The notes beneath the pieces were generated by a model. It worked only from the letters and a program-made list of their open reading frames with translations, ran no database searches and was not told the DNA's origin. Source: a bacterium (lineage in GTDB: Bacteria > Cyanobacteriota > Vampirovibrionia > Gastranaerophilales > Gastranaerophilaceae). Taken from it: a DNA stretch of 53,048 nucleotides. This document shows positions 1 to 8,079 of the stretch, piece after piece; position 1 is the stretch's first letter, and each line of letters begins with the position of its first letter. The stretch covers positions 1 to 53,048 of the forward strand of contig JAFUXT010000015.1 of the NCBI GenBank assembly GCA_017470815.1, written 5' to 3'. Both the position numbers and the translations under genes were made by a program.

Positions 1-5
1 ATGTC

Positions 6-113
6 TGTCATTGCGAGGAGGAAATGGCTTTCCGACGAAGCAATCCAGTTATTTCATCATTATCGACAAATTAAACGGCTGGATTGCCACGCCCTAACGG
101 GCTCGCAATGACA
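6..113. repeat. Dispersed palindromic repeat, family A, copy 1
   Basis: The ends are inverted: TGTCATTGCGAG at 6-17 and CTCGCAATGACA at 102-113, with internal arms around GCAATCCAG and CTGGATTGC. A related copy lies at 51427-51546 inside a coding frame. The GTCATTGCGAG...GAAGCAATCC pattern is a widespread bacterial intergenic palindrome type. No gene is seen in 1-146 apart from this repeat. Confidence 0.8.
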
Positions 114-146
114 TGCTACTGTAAAATAGTATATAATTACCCTTTT

Positions 147-485
147 TTATTGTTTATACCATACATTAAAGTTTTCTATTTCTGAAAATGTCTTACAATA
201 ATCCCCTCGAAAATTTAAACACCTGTCATCTATCATCAAATAAGCTGGAGATTTAAAACTTGTTACATCAGATACATATTTATCTAATTTGTTTTCAGAC
301 ACCCATTTTCTTGCAAGAGAGTTGTTTCGTGTAGTGAATATTTTTACATCATAATTTTGAGATAATTTTTCTAAAAATTCCTTTGCTCCCTCTTTTATCG
401 AAGGAATAAAGTTTTCGTTATAATTACCTGTATAAGTATTCAAAACACCATCTAAATCTATTAGTATTGTTTTTCTATGCTTCAT
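147..485 (-). CDS. Compact HAD-superfamily phosphatase-like protein (112 aa)
   Basis: The N-terminus carries HAD motif I, DLDGVL, at about residues 10-15, which supplies the two catalytic aspartates. Motif II is the threonine in IFTTRN (about 49-54), and an acidic motif IV reads MIDDR (about 84-88). A Lys in SFKSP lies between them and may serve as motif III. At 112 residues there is room only for the Rossmann core without a cap domain, as in small 5'-nucleotidase or polynucleotide-phosphatase-like HADs that act on large or exposed substrates. The substrate cannot be told. It is transcribed away from the XRE regulator at 552, and a 17-bp inverted-repeat arm lies 13 nt upstream of its start, so the two genes are probably co-regulated. 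Confidence 0.75.
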   Translation of the reverse strand: MKHRKTILIDLDGVLNTYTGNYNENFIPSIKEGAKEFLEKLSQNYDVKIFTTRNNSLARKWVSENKLDKYVSDVTSFKSPAYLMIDDRCLNFRGDYCKTFSEIENFNVWYKQ

Positions 486-497
486 TTATTTATACTC

Positions 498-570
498 CTA
501 TCGTGCTATTTGCCTGTTAATTTATTTCAATAATAACAATAAAATTAAAATATGGCAAATAGCACGATAG
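498..570. promoter_or_regulatory. 17-bp perfect inverted repeat between divergent HAD and XRE genes
   Basis: Arm 1 CTATCGTGCTATTTGCC lies at 498-514 and its exact reverse complement at 554-570, separated by a 39-bp AT-rich spacer. The right arm overlaps the start codon and first codons of the XRE gene (start 552). The left arm lies in the 5' leader of the HAD gene. It may be an operator read by the XRE protein, a leader hairpin, or an invertible promoter segment. The sequence alone does not decide. Confidence 0.7.
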
Positions 571-770
571 AAATATTCAGAAATAACCTTAAATATTATC
601 GCAATAAAAAAGATTTTACTCAGGATAAATTGAGCGAAATCACCGGTATAAGCAGTGACTATTTGTCAGAAATTGAAAGAGGAAAGAAAACACCAAGTTT
701 TAAAAGAATGTTATTAATTGCAAACGCATTAGACATTGAAGTTTACAAATTATTTAAACCAATTAGTTAA
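552..770 (+). CDS. XRE-family helix-turn-helix regulator (72 aa)
   Basis: This is a single HTH_3/Cro-CI type domain. The recognition segment is around DFTQDKLSEITGISSDYLSE, followed by the typical IERGKKTPS and a final helix LLIANALDIEVYKLF. It has no ligand or protease domain, so it acts as a simple DNA-binding repressor or activator. No Shine-Dalgarno sequence is visible before ATG 552, and an inverted-repeat arm covers the start, which suggests leaderless or hairpin-controlled translation. It probably regulates itself and the divergent HAD gene. Such 70-residue XRE proteins are common in mobile islands, but no other island gene adjoins it. Confidence 0.85.
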   Translation: MANSTIEIFRNNLKYYRNKKDFTQDKLSEITGISSDYLSEIERGKKTPSFKRMLLIANALDIEVYKLFKPIS

Positions 771-811
771 TCTGTATTTAGGTTTTGAGATATAAACCCC
801 AATTTACTTAT

Positions 812-2059
812 TTAGTATCTAAAACCGTCTGCTTTCATTCGGTCTATTACTTCCTGCAATTTTTCATCAGAACAAACGTAAGAAATTCTGAAATAACCTT
901 CGCCGTACGTACCAAATGCCGTCCCCGGAACAATTACGATACCGGATTTTTCAAGCATATCCTGACAGAATTTTACACTTGAATCATATTTTCTTGGTAT
1001 CGGCATCCACAAATAGAATGTTGTATGAGGGATTTTGCTATCATCAATTTCCCAACCGAGTTCTCTCAAACCTTTTACCAAAATGCTTTGTTTTCTTTTG
1101 TAATCGATATTTCCCTGCTTAATATAATCATCACCGTCAGGAGAAGTCATAATATAAGCGCATGCTTTTTGCAGGGCTTTAAACATACCGTTATCAATAG
1201 TTGATTTGCCTTTTGCAAATCTTGAGACAACTTCACTGTTTCCGCAAATCCAGCCCAAACGCCAGCCTGTAACAGCATAGGGTTTGGAAAGTGTAAACAT
1301 TTCAACTGCAATATCTTTTGCACCTTTAAGTTCAAATACGCTAAAAGGCTTTTGGTCTTCATCAAAATACATATCACAATATGCCGCATCAGAAATCAGC
1401 AAAATATCTTTCTTTTTACAAAAATCAATTACGCTTTGAACATATTCTTTTGTAGCAGTGACACCGAGCGGATTGTTCGGATAATTTATAACCACTGCTT
1501 TGACTTTATTTTCATCATATCCGTCATTTTTTAACTGTTCCCAAACCTGCTCCATATCAGGCTGATAATTATTTTCCGGAGTCAAAGCCATAGAATAAGC
1601 CTTGCCGCCAGAACAACCAACCATTTGAGAGTATGAAGCATACCCCGGATCAGGGATTAGAATAATATCTTTTTTAAATTCATCATGTTCTGGATAAATA
1701 ATAAATCTGATTAAATTTGCAAGTCCGTCTTTTGAACCCAAAACAGAACAAACTTCCGTATCGGCATTCAATTCAACACCAAAACGGTCTTTCATTCTTT
1801 GCGCACATGCTTCTCTAAAATATTTCTCCCCTCTTGTAACAGAATAAGAATGAATACTGTCTTCCGTTAAAAATTCTTTCAGTTTTTCTATGAGTGAAGC
1901 AGGCGGAGCAGATGTCGGAGCACCCATTGAAAGCATTATCGGGGCTCTGTTTTTCTTTATCAAAGAATCTTTCAACTGTGCTGTTCTCTCTTTTAATCTT
2001 ACCATTATATAAGTATCTAACGCCATTACATCTTCGTTAAATAAATTTTCCATTTTCAT
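812..2059 (-). CDS. PLP-dependent class I/II aminotransferase (415 aa)
   Basis: This is a full-length fold-type I aminotransferase. The visible landmarks are NYPNNPLG (192-199) for cofactor contact, SDAAY (223-227) with the PLP-ring aspartate, and TLSKPYAVTGWRLGW (257-270) with K259 as the Schiff-base lysine and the typical GxRxG follow-up. The C-terminal substrate-carboxylate arginine fits FRISYV near residue 393. The family includes aspartate, alanine and LL-diaminopimelate aminotransferases, and the substrate cannot be fixed from motifs. In cyanobacterial relatives LL-diaminopimelate aminotransferase makes lysine and the cell-wall precursor. The start at 2059 has a GAGGT Shine-Dalgarno upstream; a second ATG two codons later is also possible. 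It is monocistronic or lies downstream of the glycosyltransferase on the same strand (41 bp gap). Confidence 0.88.
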   Translation of the reverse strand: MKMENLFNEDVMALDTYIMVRLKERTAQLKDSLIKKNRAPIMLSMGAPTSAPPASLIEKLKEFLTEDSIHSYSVTRGEKYFREACAQRMKDRFGVELNADTEVCSVLGSKDGLANLIRFIIYPEHDEFKKDIILIPDPGYASYSQMVGCSGGKAYSMALTPENNYQPDMEQVWEQLKNDGYDENKVKAVVINYPNNPLGVTATKEYVQSVIDFCKKKDILLISDAAYCDMYFDEDQKPFSVFELKGAKDIAVEMFTLSKPYAVTGWRLGWICGNSEVVSRFAKGKSTIDNGMFKALQKACAYIMTSPDGDDYIKQGNIDYKRKQSILVKGLRELGWEIDDSKIPHTTFYLWMPIPRKYDSSVKFCQDMLEKSGIVIVPGTAFGTYGEGYFRISYVCSDEKLQEVIDRMKADGFRY

Positions 2060-2100
2060 ATTTCATACCTCGTAACAAATATTATATAATAAACATAAAT

Positions 2101-3756
2101 TTATTCCGTTATTTTTTGAAAAATATAATAAGTAAAATTGTCTTTTTTATAAGATTTTAGAAAAATAAAGTCCATATTAAGCATTGCAATAGTATCGCAC
2201 ATATATTTTTTGAACAAAGAATCAAGAATATTTTTTTCATTTACTTCTTTTATTTGTTTTCTTAACATGTTTATATCAATTATTGCATTGTTATCTGTAT
2301 CATACATTGCAAGCAGGACATATCTGCCTTTTGGCACTATCGCAGTTACATTTTGAGTAAAATAGTCAAAATATTTTTGTGAAAAAACTTTATCTTCATT
2401 AATTTTGTCAAAGATAAGTTTATATTTGCCTTTTCCTGCCATAGTTTTGCTATCGCCGGAATCATAATATAAACCGTAAGGATTTCTTGCGGTTTTATGA
2501 AAATCTGAATTAAAAACTCTCGGTCTTGTCAGACTTCTGAAATAATAAGGCGCATCCGCTCCAAACGGCAAAATTACAATATCATCAGTACTCAAACCCA
2601 ATTCATCAGATTCAATTGCAGGACTTTCAAGCGCAAGTGATTTATTTTTGCGCATAACAAATGAATTTTGAACATTAAACACTCCGCACGCAAGAATAAA
2701 TAAAATTAAAAATGTCTTAAAATGTTTTACACTGAATTTTTCGCTCAAACCAATAACAGAAAGCATAATAACAGGCGGGAGCAAATAAAGAATATATCTT
2801 GATGTAAAAACATTTACCTTAAATACTGCAAAAATTACGGCAAAAATAAAATTACATAACAAAATTGTACTCAGGGTTTTTATAAATTTATTTTCACTTT
2901 TTAATGATTTGATAAACCCGATTATAAAATAAATACAAGGAATTATGACAAGCAGAGCAAATTTGAAATTTATATTATAACTCCCGTCAGATACCCAATA
3001 AATGTTGGTTTCTATCGTTGCACCGAAGAAATTTCTGATTGCATCTATAACATGTGCAAACTTTAATATCCCCTCATGACTTATAACAAAGATACTGCGC
3101 AATTTTGCATAATGAGAAATCAAAATGAAATAAGGGATTAAAAATAAAAATTCAATTATTTCAAAATTCAAATACTGTTTGAATTTATCTTTCTTATTTT
3201 TCAATAAATAAACCGAATAACAAATAATTAAAGACAAATTATATAAAATTCCGCCGACAAAAGTGTATGGAATTAAAATATTTATTCCGATAAGTTTTAA
3301 AAGTGATTTTTTATCCCCTTTTTGTTCATAATCAATTAAAAAATTTATTGATAACAAGACCAAAAATACTACAAGAGAGTACATTCTGACTTCTGATGAA
3401 AACAAAACCAAAAGCGGACTGACAGCACAAACCATTGATGAAAATATTGCATTTTTAGAAATTTTATTACCAACGATATATGAAAATGGTACGGTTAAAG
3501 CACCAAAAATCAGAGATAATGAACGCATAGCAGTTTCACTCTGACCGAAAATTTTTATCCAAAATTTCAGCAAAACAAAATAAAGCGGAGTGTGTTGCAA
3601 ATCTACATTTAGCAAATTGTGCATAATTCCTGCATTATCAGTTGCAGTAGCCCAGGAACACGCTTCATCATACCAAAGAGCATTGTCCATATATAAAAAT
3701 CTAAAGCCTAAAGCAATTATAAATAATATAAGAATCAATATAATATTTTTTTTCAC
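2101..3756 (-). CDS. Polytopic GT39/ArnT-like glycosyltransferase (551 aa)
   Basis: An N-terminal hydrophobic segment is followed by WYDEA (28-32), the acidic motif of the first extracytoplasmic loop in PMT/ArnT-type GT-C glycosyltransferases. QHTPLYFVLLKFW follows and then many membrane spans up to about residue 375. The C-terminal 170 residues are soluble and probably periplasmic. Such enzymes move sugars from a polyprenyl-phosphate donor to a lipid or protein on the outer face of the inner membrane. Acceptor and donor are unknown, and no lipid A or S-layer genes adjoin. It is divergent from the thioesterase at 3839, and the 82-bp gap must hold both promoters. Confidence 0.75.
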   Translation of the reverse strand: MKKNIILILILFIIALGFRFLYMDNALWYDEACSWATATDNAGIMHNLLNVDLQHTPLYFVLLKFWIKIFGQSETAMRSLSLIFGALTVPFSYIVGNKISKNAIFSSMVCAVSPLLVLFSSEVRMYSLVVFLVLLSINFLIDYEQKGDKKSLLKLIGINILIPYTFVGGILYNLSLIICYSVYLLKNKKDKFKQYLNFEIIEFLFLIPYFILISHYAKLRSIFVISHEGILKFAHVIDAIRNFFGATIETNIYWVSDGSYNINFKFALLVIIPCIYFIIGFIKSLKSENKFIKTLSTILLCNFIFAVIFAVFKVNVFTSRYILYLLPPVIMLSVIGLSEKFSVKHFKTFLILFILACGVFNVQNSFVMRKNKSLALESPAIESDELGLSTDDIVILPFGADAPYYFRSLTRPRVFNSDFHKTARNPYGLYYDSGDSKTMAGKGKYKLIFDKINEDKVFSQKYFDYFTQNVTAIVPKGRYVLLAMYDTDNNAIIDINMLRKQIKEVNEKNILDSLFKKYMCDTIAMLNMDFIFLKSYKKDNFTYYIFQKITE

Positions 3757-3838
3757 GATATTATCCTCGCTTATTTATAATACTATAAAATTTTTGAGAT
3801 ATTATTAATTTATAATATTTTAAAAAGGAGAGAGCAAA

Positions 3839-4627
3839 ATGGACAAATATTCACATAATTACAATGTAATTTTAGATAATATGGATTTGAACGAATACAG
3901 GCTCAGACCTATTTCTGCCATAATGTACCTGCAAGATGCTTTTGCAAGATTTTGCGCAACAAAAAAAATGGCTGCTTACGACCTGTTTCCAAAAAATTTA
4001 TATTGGATTGTTTCCGAATTTAATATTGAATTTTGTGATAATTCACCATTTTGGTCAGAAGAAATCACAACTGAAATTTGGATTTCAGAAATTACCAAAC
4101 TAAAAATATACACGGATTTTAAACTATATTATAAAGGCAAAGAATTTGCCAAAGGAAACGGATGCTGGTTTATTCTTGACCAAATTACAAAACGCCCTGC
4201 AAAAACAGATATTATAACCGAACATTTTAACATCTGTCCCGAACTTGTGCTTGGCGAACACAAAAAATTTACACTTGAAGAACAGACTGAAAAAGTCAGC
4301 GAAATTACCCACAAAAATAACTTGTCTGACTTGGATTTTAATAACCATGTTAATAACAAAAGTTATATCAATATTGCAGAAGCATCAGCAACGAATGAAT
4401 TTAGAAAAACTCGTACACTCAAAACTCTCAATATAAAATTTAATAAAGAATCATTCCTTGATGATATTTTAATCTGTTCTACATTCAAAACAAACATTCC
4501 AGATACTTATGTTCACAGAATAACCAAAGACGGCGATAGTGTTTGTGATATTCAGACCTGCTGGACAGATAAAAAAATTTCTCAGGATATCCTCAATTAT
4601 GATTTGAAAGTTAAATCAGAAAAATAA
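3839..4627 (+). CDS. Acyl-ACP thioesterase, FatA/FatB-like (262 aa)
   Basis: Two hotdog halves are visible. The second contains D166-F-N168-N-H170-VNN, which matches the catalytic Asp-x-Asn-x-His of plant and bacterial FatA/FatB acyl-ACP thioesterases. The N-terminal half has the conserved DMN-LNEYRLRP style opening and WIVSEFNIEF. It would release free fatty acids from acyl carrier protein in the cytoplasm, setting chain length or feeding lipid synthesis. The start at 3839 has an AAAGGAG ribosome site 10 nt upstream. A SnoaL-like gene follows 27 bp downstream, which suggests a two-gene operon. Confidence 0.85.
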   Translation: MDKYSHNYNVILDNMDLNEYRLRPISAIMYLQDAFARFCATKKMAAYDLFPKNLYWIVSEFNIEFCDNSPFWSEEITTEIWISEITKLKIYTDFKLYYKGKEFAKGNGCWFILDQITKRPAKTDIITEHFNICPELVLGEHKKFTLEEQTEKVSEITHKNNLSDLDFNNHVNNKSYINIAEASATNEFRKTRTLKTLNIKFNKESFLDDILICSTFKTNIPDTYVHRITKDGDSVCDIQTCWTDKKISQDILNYDLKVKSEK

Positions 4628-4654
4628 TTATTTTACGATAACAAGGAGAAAAAT

Positions 4655-5074
4655 ATGGATTTAATTACACGCAATAAAGAATTGATGAAAAAATTTGAAA
4701 CAATGATTAATACCGCAGATGAAAACCTTGCAGATGAATTAGTTGCAAGTGATGCGGCATTTTATACCCCTGCAAGTCCTGAAGCATTGTACGGCGGTAA
4801 GGGTTATTTATCCGTTGTATATTGGATGAGAAAAGGGTTTAGTGATGTGCAGTGGCATATAACAGATATGGTTGCAGATGAAGAAAAGGTAGCGGTCAAA
4901 TGGGATTTGACAGGAACTCATGACGGAGAATTTTTGGGTATTCAACCAACAGGAAAAAAAATCAAAGTCTGCGTTATGAATTTTTATTATTTTAACCAAG
5001 ATGGTAAAGTCACAAATGATATTGCTGCAGAAGGTATGATAGGTATTCTGCGCGGTATCGGTGCCATAAATTAA
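4655..5074 (+). CDS. SnoaL-like / NTF2-fold protein (139 aa)
   Basis: This small cone-fold protein of the SnoaL polyketide-cyclase/ester-cyclase type has an N-terminal helix, then VKWDLTGTHDGEFLGIQPTGKKI, a signature stretch of that family, and ends near the FYYF...DGKV strand. Family members bind small hydrophobic ligands or act as cyclases or isomerases, but most bacterial singletons have no assigned reaction. It has an AAGGAG ribosome site and lies 27 bp after the thioesterase, so the pair is probably co-transcribed. Its stop is 3 bp from the 3' end of the convergent SDR gene. Confidence 0.8.
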   Translation: MDLITRNKELMKKFETMINTADENLADELVASDAAFYTPASPEALYGGKGYLSVVYWMRKGFSDVQWHITDMVADEEKVAVKWDLTGTHDGEFLGIQPTGKKIKVCVMNFYYFNQDGKVTNDIAAEGMIGILRGIGAIN

Positions 5075-5077
5075 ACA

Positions 5078-5899
5078 CTACAAAGAGTGTTTCATAATAA
5101 AATCAAATGCTTTTTCAGGCAGTACAGCGCGTAAAAATACAAGCAGTTTTGCACAAAATCCGGCAAGATATCTTGCTTTTGGTTTTTGAGTATTTACCGC
5201 TTTTAAAACAATTTTTGCTATCAAAGTCGGTTTTGATGCCAATTTGCAGTTATAAAACTTTTTCATTCCGCTTATAACTTTTAAAGCGGAATTTTTATAT
5301 GCTCCGTTTTGACAACATTGTTCAAGATTATCAAGAGCGATACTGTCCCAGCAGGTTTTTATTATTCCAGGTTCGATTAAAACTACATCTATTCCAAACT
5401 CCGAAACTTCCATTCTCAAAGCATCACTCAGGGCTTCAACCGCATATTTACTTGCGTGGTACCAACCGCCAAAATAACTGACAAATTTGCCTCCCATTGA
5501 AGATATATTTATTATTCTTCCGTTCTTATTTTCTCTCATATAAGGAAGAATCTTTTTTGTCAGACTTGCAAGCCCAAATACATTTACTTCAAACTGTTTT
5601 CTCGCTTCGTCAAGTGTCACATCTTCTATTGCACCAAAAGAACCGTAACCTGCATTATTGATTAGAACATCAATTTTCCCCTCTTTTTCTATTATTGTCT
5701 TTACTACATCTGCGCAGGATTGTTCGTTTGTTACATCCAAATACAAAGGAATTACTCCAAAGTCTTTGAGCGATTCCATTTTATCCAAACTCCTTGCCCC
5801 GCCGTAAACAATATGTCCTTCTTTTGCCAGAAGTTTTGCGCTTTCATAACCCATTCCGCTTGATGCACCGGTTATTAGTATAACTTTTTTATCTTTCAT
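5078..5899 (-). CDS. Short-chain dehydrogenase/reductase (273 aa)
   Basis: This is a classical SDR. The cofactor loop is TGASSGMG (10-17), NNAG is at 81-84, the catalytic Ser is near 133-134 (ISSMGG), and Y147-x-x-x-K151 (YHASK) completes the active site. The 273-residue length and the C-terminal hydrophobic extension resemble membrane-peripheral SDRs that act on lipids or steroids. The substrate is unknown. It is divergent from the NUDIX gene, with a 15-bp inverted repeat in the shared promoter region. Its 3' end nearly abuts the SnoaL gene. Confidence 0.88.
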   Translation of the reverse strand: MKDKKVILITGASSGMGYESAKLLAKEGHIVYGGARSLDKMESLKDFGVIPLYLDVTNEQSCADVVKTIIEKEGKIDVLINNAGYGSFGAIEDVTLDEARKQFEVNVFGLASLTKKILPYMRENKNGRIINISSMGGKFVSYFGGWYHASKYAVEALSDALRMEVSEFGIDVVLIEPGIIKTCWDSIALDNLEQCCQNGAYKNSALKVISGMKKFYNCKLASKPTLIAKIVLKAVNTQKPKARYLAGFCAKLLVFLRAVLPEKAFDFIMKHSL

Positions 5900-5928
5900 A
5901 TTAAACTTTCTGCCTTTTGTAACCTGTT

Positions 5929-5981
5929 AATATTAGCATAAAATAGAATTACTTTATATTTTGTCCTTTTATGCTAATATT
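5929..5981. promoter_or_regulatory. 15-bp inverted repeat in the divergent SDR/NUDIX promoter region
   Basis: AATATTAGCATAAAA at 5929-5943 is exactly inverted at 5967-5981, with a 23-bp spacer that contains TATATT. Each arm holds TTAGCA, which could be a -35 element firing toward the opposite arm, so both genes could share one symmetric control site. The right arm ends 5 nt before the NUDIX start codon. No regulator gene adjoins. Confidence 0.55.
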
Positions 5982-5986
5982 TTGTT

Positions 5987-6505
5987 ATGAAATATTGTAT
6001 AGAATGTGGTAAAGAACTGATATTAAAAGAAAATTTCAATTGCGGTGTAAGTGAAGGTTTGGTGCCATATTGCACAAATTGTGAAGAATTTCGCTTTCCG
6101 CAGTTTAATACATCTGTCAGTATGGTTGTTTTTAACAAAGATTATTCAAAAATTTTGTTAATTCAGCAATACGGCAGAGGAGTAAATATTCTTGTTGCAG
6201 GTTATGTCACAAAAGGCGAGTGTTTAGAACAAACTTTAAGGCGTGAACTTAAAGAAGAAGTTAATTTAGACTTATTATCTTTTGAATTTAACGCAAGCAG
6301 TTATTTTGAAAAAACAAATTCACTTATCTGTAATTTTATTGTCCAAACAGAAAACGAAGATTTTGAAATCAACCCCGAAGTTGATTATGCACAGTGGTAT
6401 TCAATAGAACAGGCAAAAGAAGTTATATACCAAAGCAGTCTTGCTCAGGAATTTTTACTAAAAGCACTTGAAAAAATAAAAATGCCTGCTACGTTAAAGC
6501 ATTAA
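5987..6505 (+). CDS. NUDIX hydrolase with N-terminal zinc ribbon (172 aa)
   Basis: Cysteines at 4, 7, 29 and 32 form a zinc ribbon. The NUDIX box follows as G72-x5-E78-x7-R86-E87-L-K-E90-E91, with the usual Gly at the box end replaced by Asn. A zinc ribbon before a NUDIX domain is the arrangement of NudC-type NADH pyrophosphatases, but the protein lacks the NudC N-terminal domain and its diagnostic SQPWPFPxS motif. It probably hydrolyses a nucleoside diphosphate linked to another moiety. No Shine-Dalgarno is visible. The last 17 bp overlap the convergent flavodoxin gene. Confidence 0.82.
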   Translation: MKYCIECGKELILKENFNCGVSEGLVPYCTNCEEFRFPQFNTSVSMVVFNKDYSKILLIQQYGRGVNILVAGYVTKGECLEQTLRRELKEEVNLDLLSFEFNASSYFEKTNSLICNFIVQTENEDFEINPEVDYAQWYSIEQAKEVIYQSSLAQEFLLKALEKIKMPATLKH

Positions 6506-6959
6506 TCCATTTTTCAATTTCACTATCTTTTGCGCTGTTTTCGTAAGAAGTGAAGCCAACTTTTACATCCGAATCAGGACAAATTTTTTCAATATCCGTA
6601 TAGGTTGCAGATGCTCCGCCACCGCCATGAGTACAGAATGGCATAATTGTTTTGTCAGTAAAATCATTTTCGGTCAAAAAAGTTCTGACAGGACTTGCAA
6701 AAGTGTACCACCAGACAGGTGTTCCGATATAAATTGTTTCATATTTTGAAATATCAATTTTATCTGTTAATTCAGGTAAATAACCTTGTTCTTTTTCTTT
6801 TTGTGCCTGATTTACAACATCAGTATAATTCCTCGGATATTCATTAACAGGTTTAATTTCAAACAAATCACCACCGGTAATTTCTTTGATTTTTTCCGCT
6901 ATTGCTTTTGTGTTTCCTGAATAAGAATAATAGGCAATTAATACTTTGTTGTCTGACAT
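6489..6959 (-). CDS. Flavodoxin-family protein (156 aa)
   Basis: The FMN phosphate loop YSYSGNTK occurs at 11-18. Later loops GTPVWWYTFASPVRTFL and FCTHGGGGAS match the isoalloxazine-binding regions of flavodoxin_4-type proteins (NADPH-dependent FMN reductase/flavodoxin group). It would carry electrons in the cytoplasm. It has a good upstream AGGAGAG ribosome site. The 3' end overlaps the NUDIX gene tail to tail by 17 bp. Confidence 0.88.
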   Translation of the reverse strand: MSDNKVLIAYYSYSGNTKAIAEKIKEITGGDLFEIKPVNEYPRNYTDVVNQAQKEKEQGYLPELTDKIDISKYETIYIGTPVWWYTFASPVRTFLTENDFTDKTIMPFCTHGGGGASATYTDIEKICPDSDVKVGFTSYENSAKDSEIEKWINALT

Positions 6960-7151
6960 TTTAACTCTCCTAAAAATATAAACCGTATAATAATTATAAC
7001 ATATTTTTTAAAAATTGAAAACAAATTACAGAATAATTTATTATGGTTGACAAGACTAAATTCACTATAAATGAAGTTTACACAACGAAGAAACTTTACT
7101 TTTTATGTATTTTATAATATAAAAAGGATAAATTGTTTGGGAGATGATGAA

Positions 7152-7838
7152 ATGAAAAAGTTTATACTATTAACACTGATATTATTATTAAATTTTATCA
7201 CGGTACAACCTGTATTGGCGGAATTGAATGAAACTCAGGAACTGAGTACTCCTGTTTTTTCTGCATCAGTTGAAGATGAAAAAGTATTTTTAAGTCCTAA
7301 AAGTACTTTTATTCTTGAATTAGAATCAGATATTGATGTAAACGAAACAAATTTAAAAGATGAAGTATTTTTTACTTTAGTTTCAAAAGTAACAACATCA
7401 AACGGAATGGTTTTGCCGGAGCATACACGTTTTGCAGGTAAGTTTGTAAAAATTAAAAAAAGCGAGCCTATGTTTAAGCGGGCAAGAGCATATATTATAA
7501 TAGATAAGATAATTTTCCCAAATGAACAAACCTACACCGTAAGAATGGAGCCTAAAAAAGGAAGTGATTTGAAATCTCCTCAAATTTTAAATGCTTTAAG
7601 AGTTATTCCTGCAAGTATAGGGGTTGTAACATTTTCTGTTATAAGTGTTGCTGTAGTCGCAATAGAATCGGTCAGTGTTGTAGGGCTTGTTGTAGTTCCG
7701 AGAACATGCAAAGGTTTTGGTATATTAATAAGTTCACTGGCAAAAGGTTTGAATTATAAATTAAAAGCAGGAAGTAAGATTCAATTTAAATTGGATACCC
7801 CTGTATATATTCAGGCAAGTGATATATTATCAAAGTAG
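7152..7838 (+). CDS. Secreted protein with a signal peptide, paralogue of the protein at 41664 (228 aa)
   Basis: The start at 7152 is preferred over an upstream in-frame ATG at 7071. It has GGGAGA 7 nt upstream and opens with a clean signal peptide (MKKFILLTLILLLNF ... VLA). The mature part has a VLPEHTRFAGKFVKI...PNEQTYTVRM pattern, also seen in the protein at 41664 as ILPMGSIVRGSIKGI...PNGRQIPLSL, so the two are distant paralogues. The LP-x-G-T / G-K pattern recalls the beta-rich VirB10/TrbI C-terminal fold, but that link is only suggestive. Near residue 165 a hydrophobic, glycine- and valine-rich stretch may be membrane-associated. Function is unknown. A strong terminator follows. Confidence 0.7.
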   Translation: MKKFILLTLILLLNFITVQPVLAELNETQELSTPVFSASVEDEKVFLSPKSTFILELESDIDVNETNLKDEVFFTLVSKVTTSNGMVLPEHTRFAGKFVKIKKSEPMFKRARAYIIIDKIIFPNEQTYTVRMEPKKGSDLKSPQILNALRVIPASIGVVTFSVISVAVVAIESVSVVGLVVVPRTCKGFGILISSLAKGLNYKLKAGSKIQFKLDTPVYIQASDILSK

Positions 7839-7853
7839 GAAAACAGCATTAAC

Positions 7854-7888
7854 AAAAAAGAGAATAGGGTTGTCTTATTCTCTTTTTT
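7854..7888. terminator. Bidirectional rho-independent terminator
   Basis: AAAAAAGAGAATA at 7854-7866 pairs with TATTCTCTTTTTT at 7876-7888 around an 8-9 nt loop. It ends transcription of the secreted-protein gene on the plus strand. On the minus strand it lies just beyond the broken tmRNA 3'-end copy. Confidence 0.85.
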
Positions 7889-7889
7889 G

Positions 7890-8040
7890 GTGGAGACGGT
7901 GGGAGTTGTCTTGACCTGTTCGCATTAAACGTGACTTCGCTTGAAGTCTTTAATAAAAAATTTTTAAGCCTTCAAGGCTCCGCACTATGCTCACAGGTCG
8001 CCGAACCCACTAAGATACGTTCTCCGCAACACTCATCTGA
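7890..8040 (-). pseudogene. Broken duplicate of the tmRNA 3' end, interrupted by a hairpin element
   Basis: Seventeen bases at 7890-7906 repeat the tmRNA 3' end at 8079-8095. The upstream T-tract of the terminator is also shared, 27 of 28 positions in all. Read on the minus strand, a T-stem GTGGG...CCCAC is kept, but its loop TTCG^ACT is split after TTCG by a 7913-7999 hairpin element. Sequence beyond the T-stem no longer resembles tmRNA. It may be an integration scar at the tmRNA 3' end, a common integrase target, or a local duplication. Confidence 0.6.
7913..7999. repeat. TC-box hairpin element H1
   Basis: The outer stem is GACCTGT (7913-7919) with ACAGGTC (7993-7999). Next comes a TC/TC mismatch (7920-7921 and 7991-7992), then a GCA/TGC stem (7922-7924 and 7988-7990). 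The interior holds two small hairpins, GACTTC...GAAGTC and AGCCTT...AAGGCT. It belongs with 45137-45216, 46532-46566 and 31203-31240. Confidence 0.65.
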
Positions 8041-8042
8041 CC

Positions 8043-8077
8043 AAAAAAGAGGATAGGATTAACCTATCCTCTTTTTT
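8043..8077 (-). terminator. tmRNA terminator
   Basis: AAAAAAGAGGATAGG (8043-8057) pairs with CCTATCCTCTTTTTT (8063-8077) across a 5-nt loop. On the minus strand it lies directly after the tmRNA 3' end at 8080, as a hairpin followed by a U-run. Confidence 0.88.
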
Positions 8078-8079
8078 AG

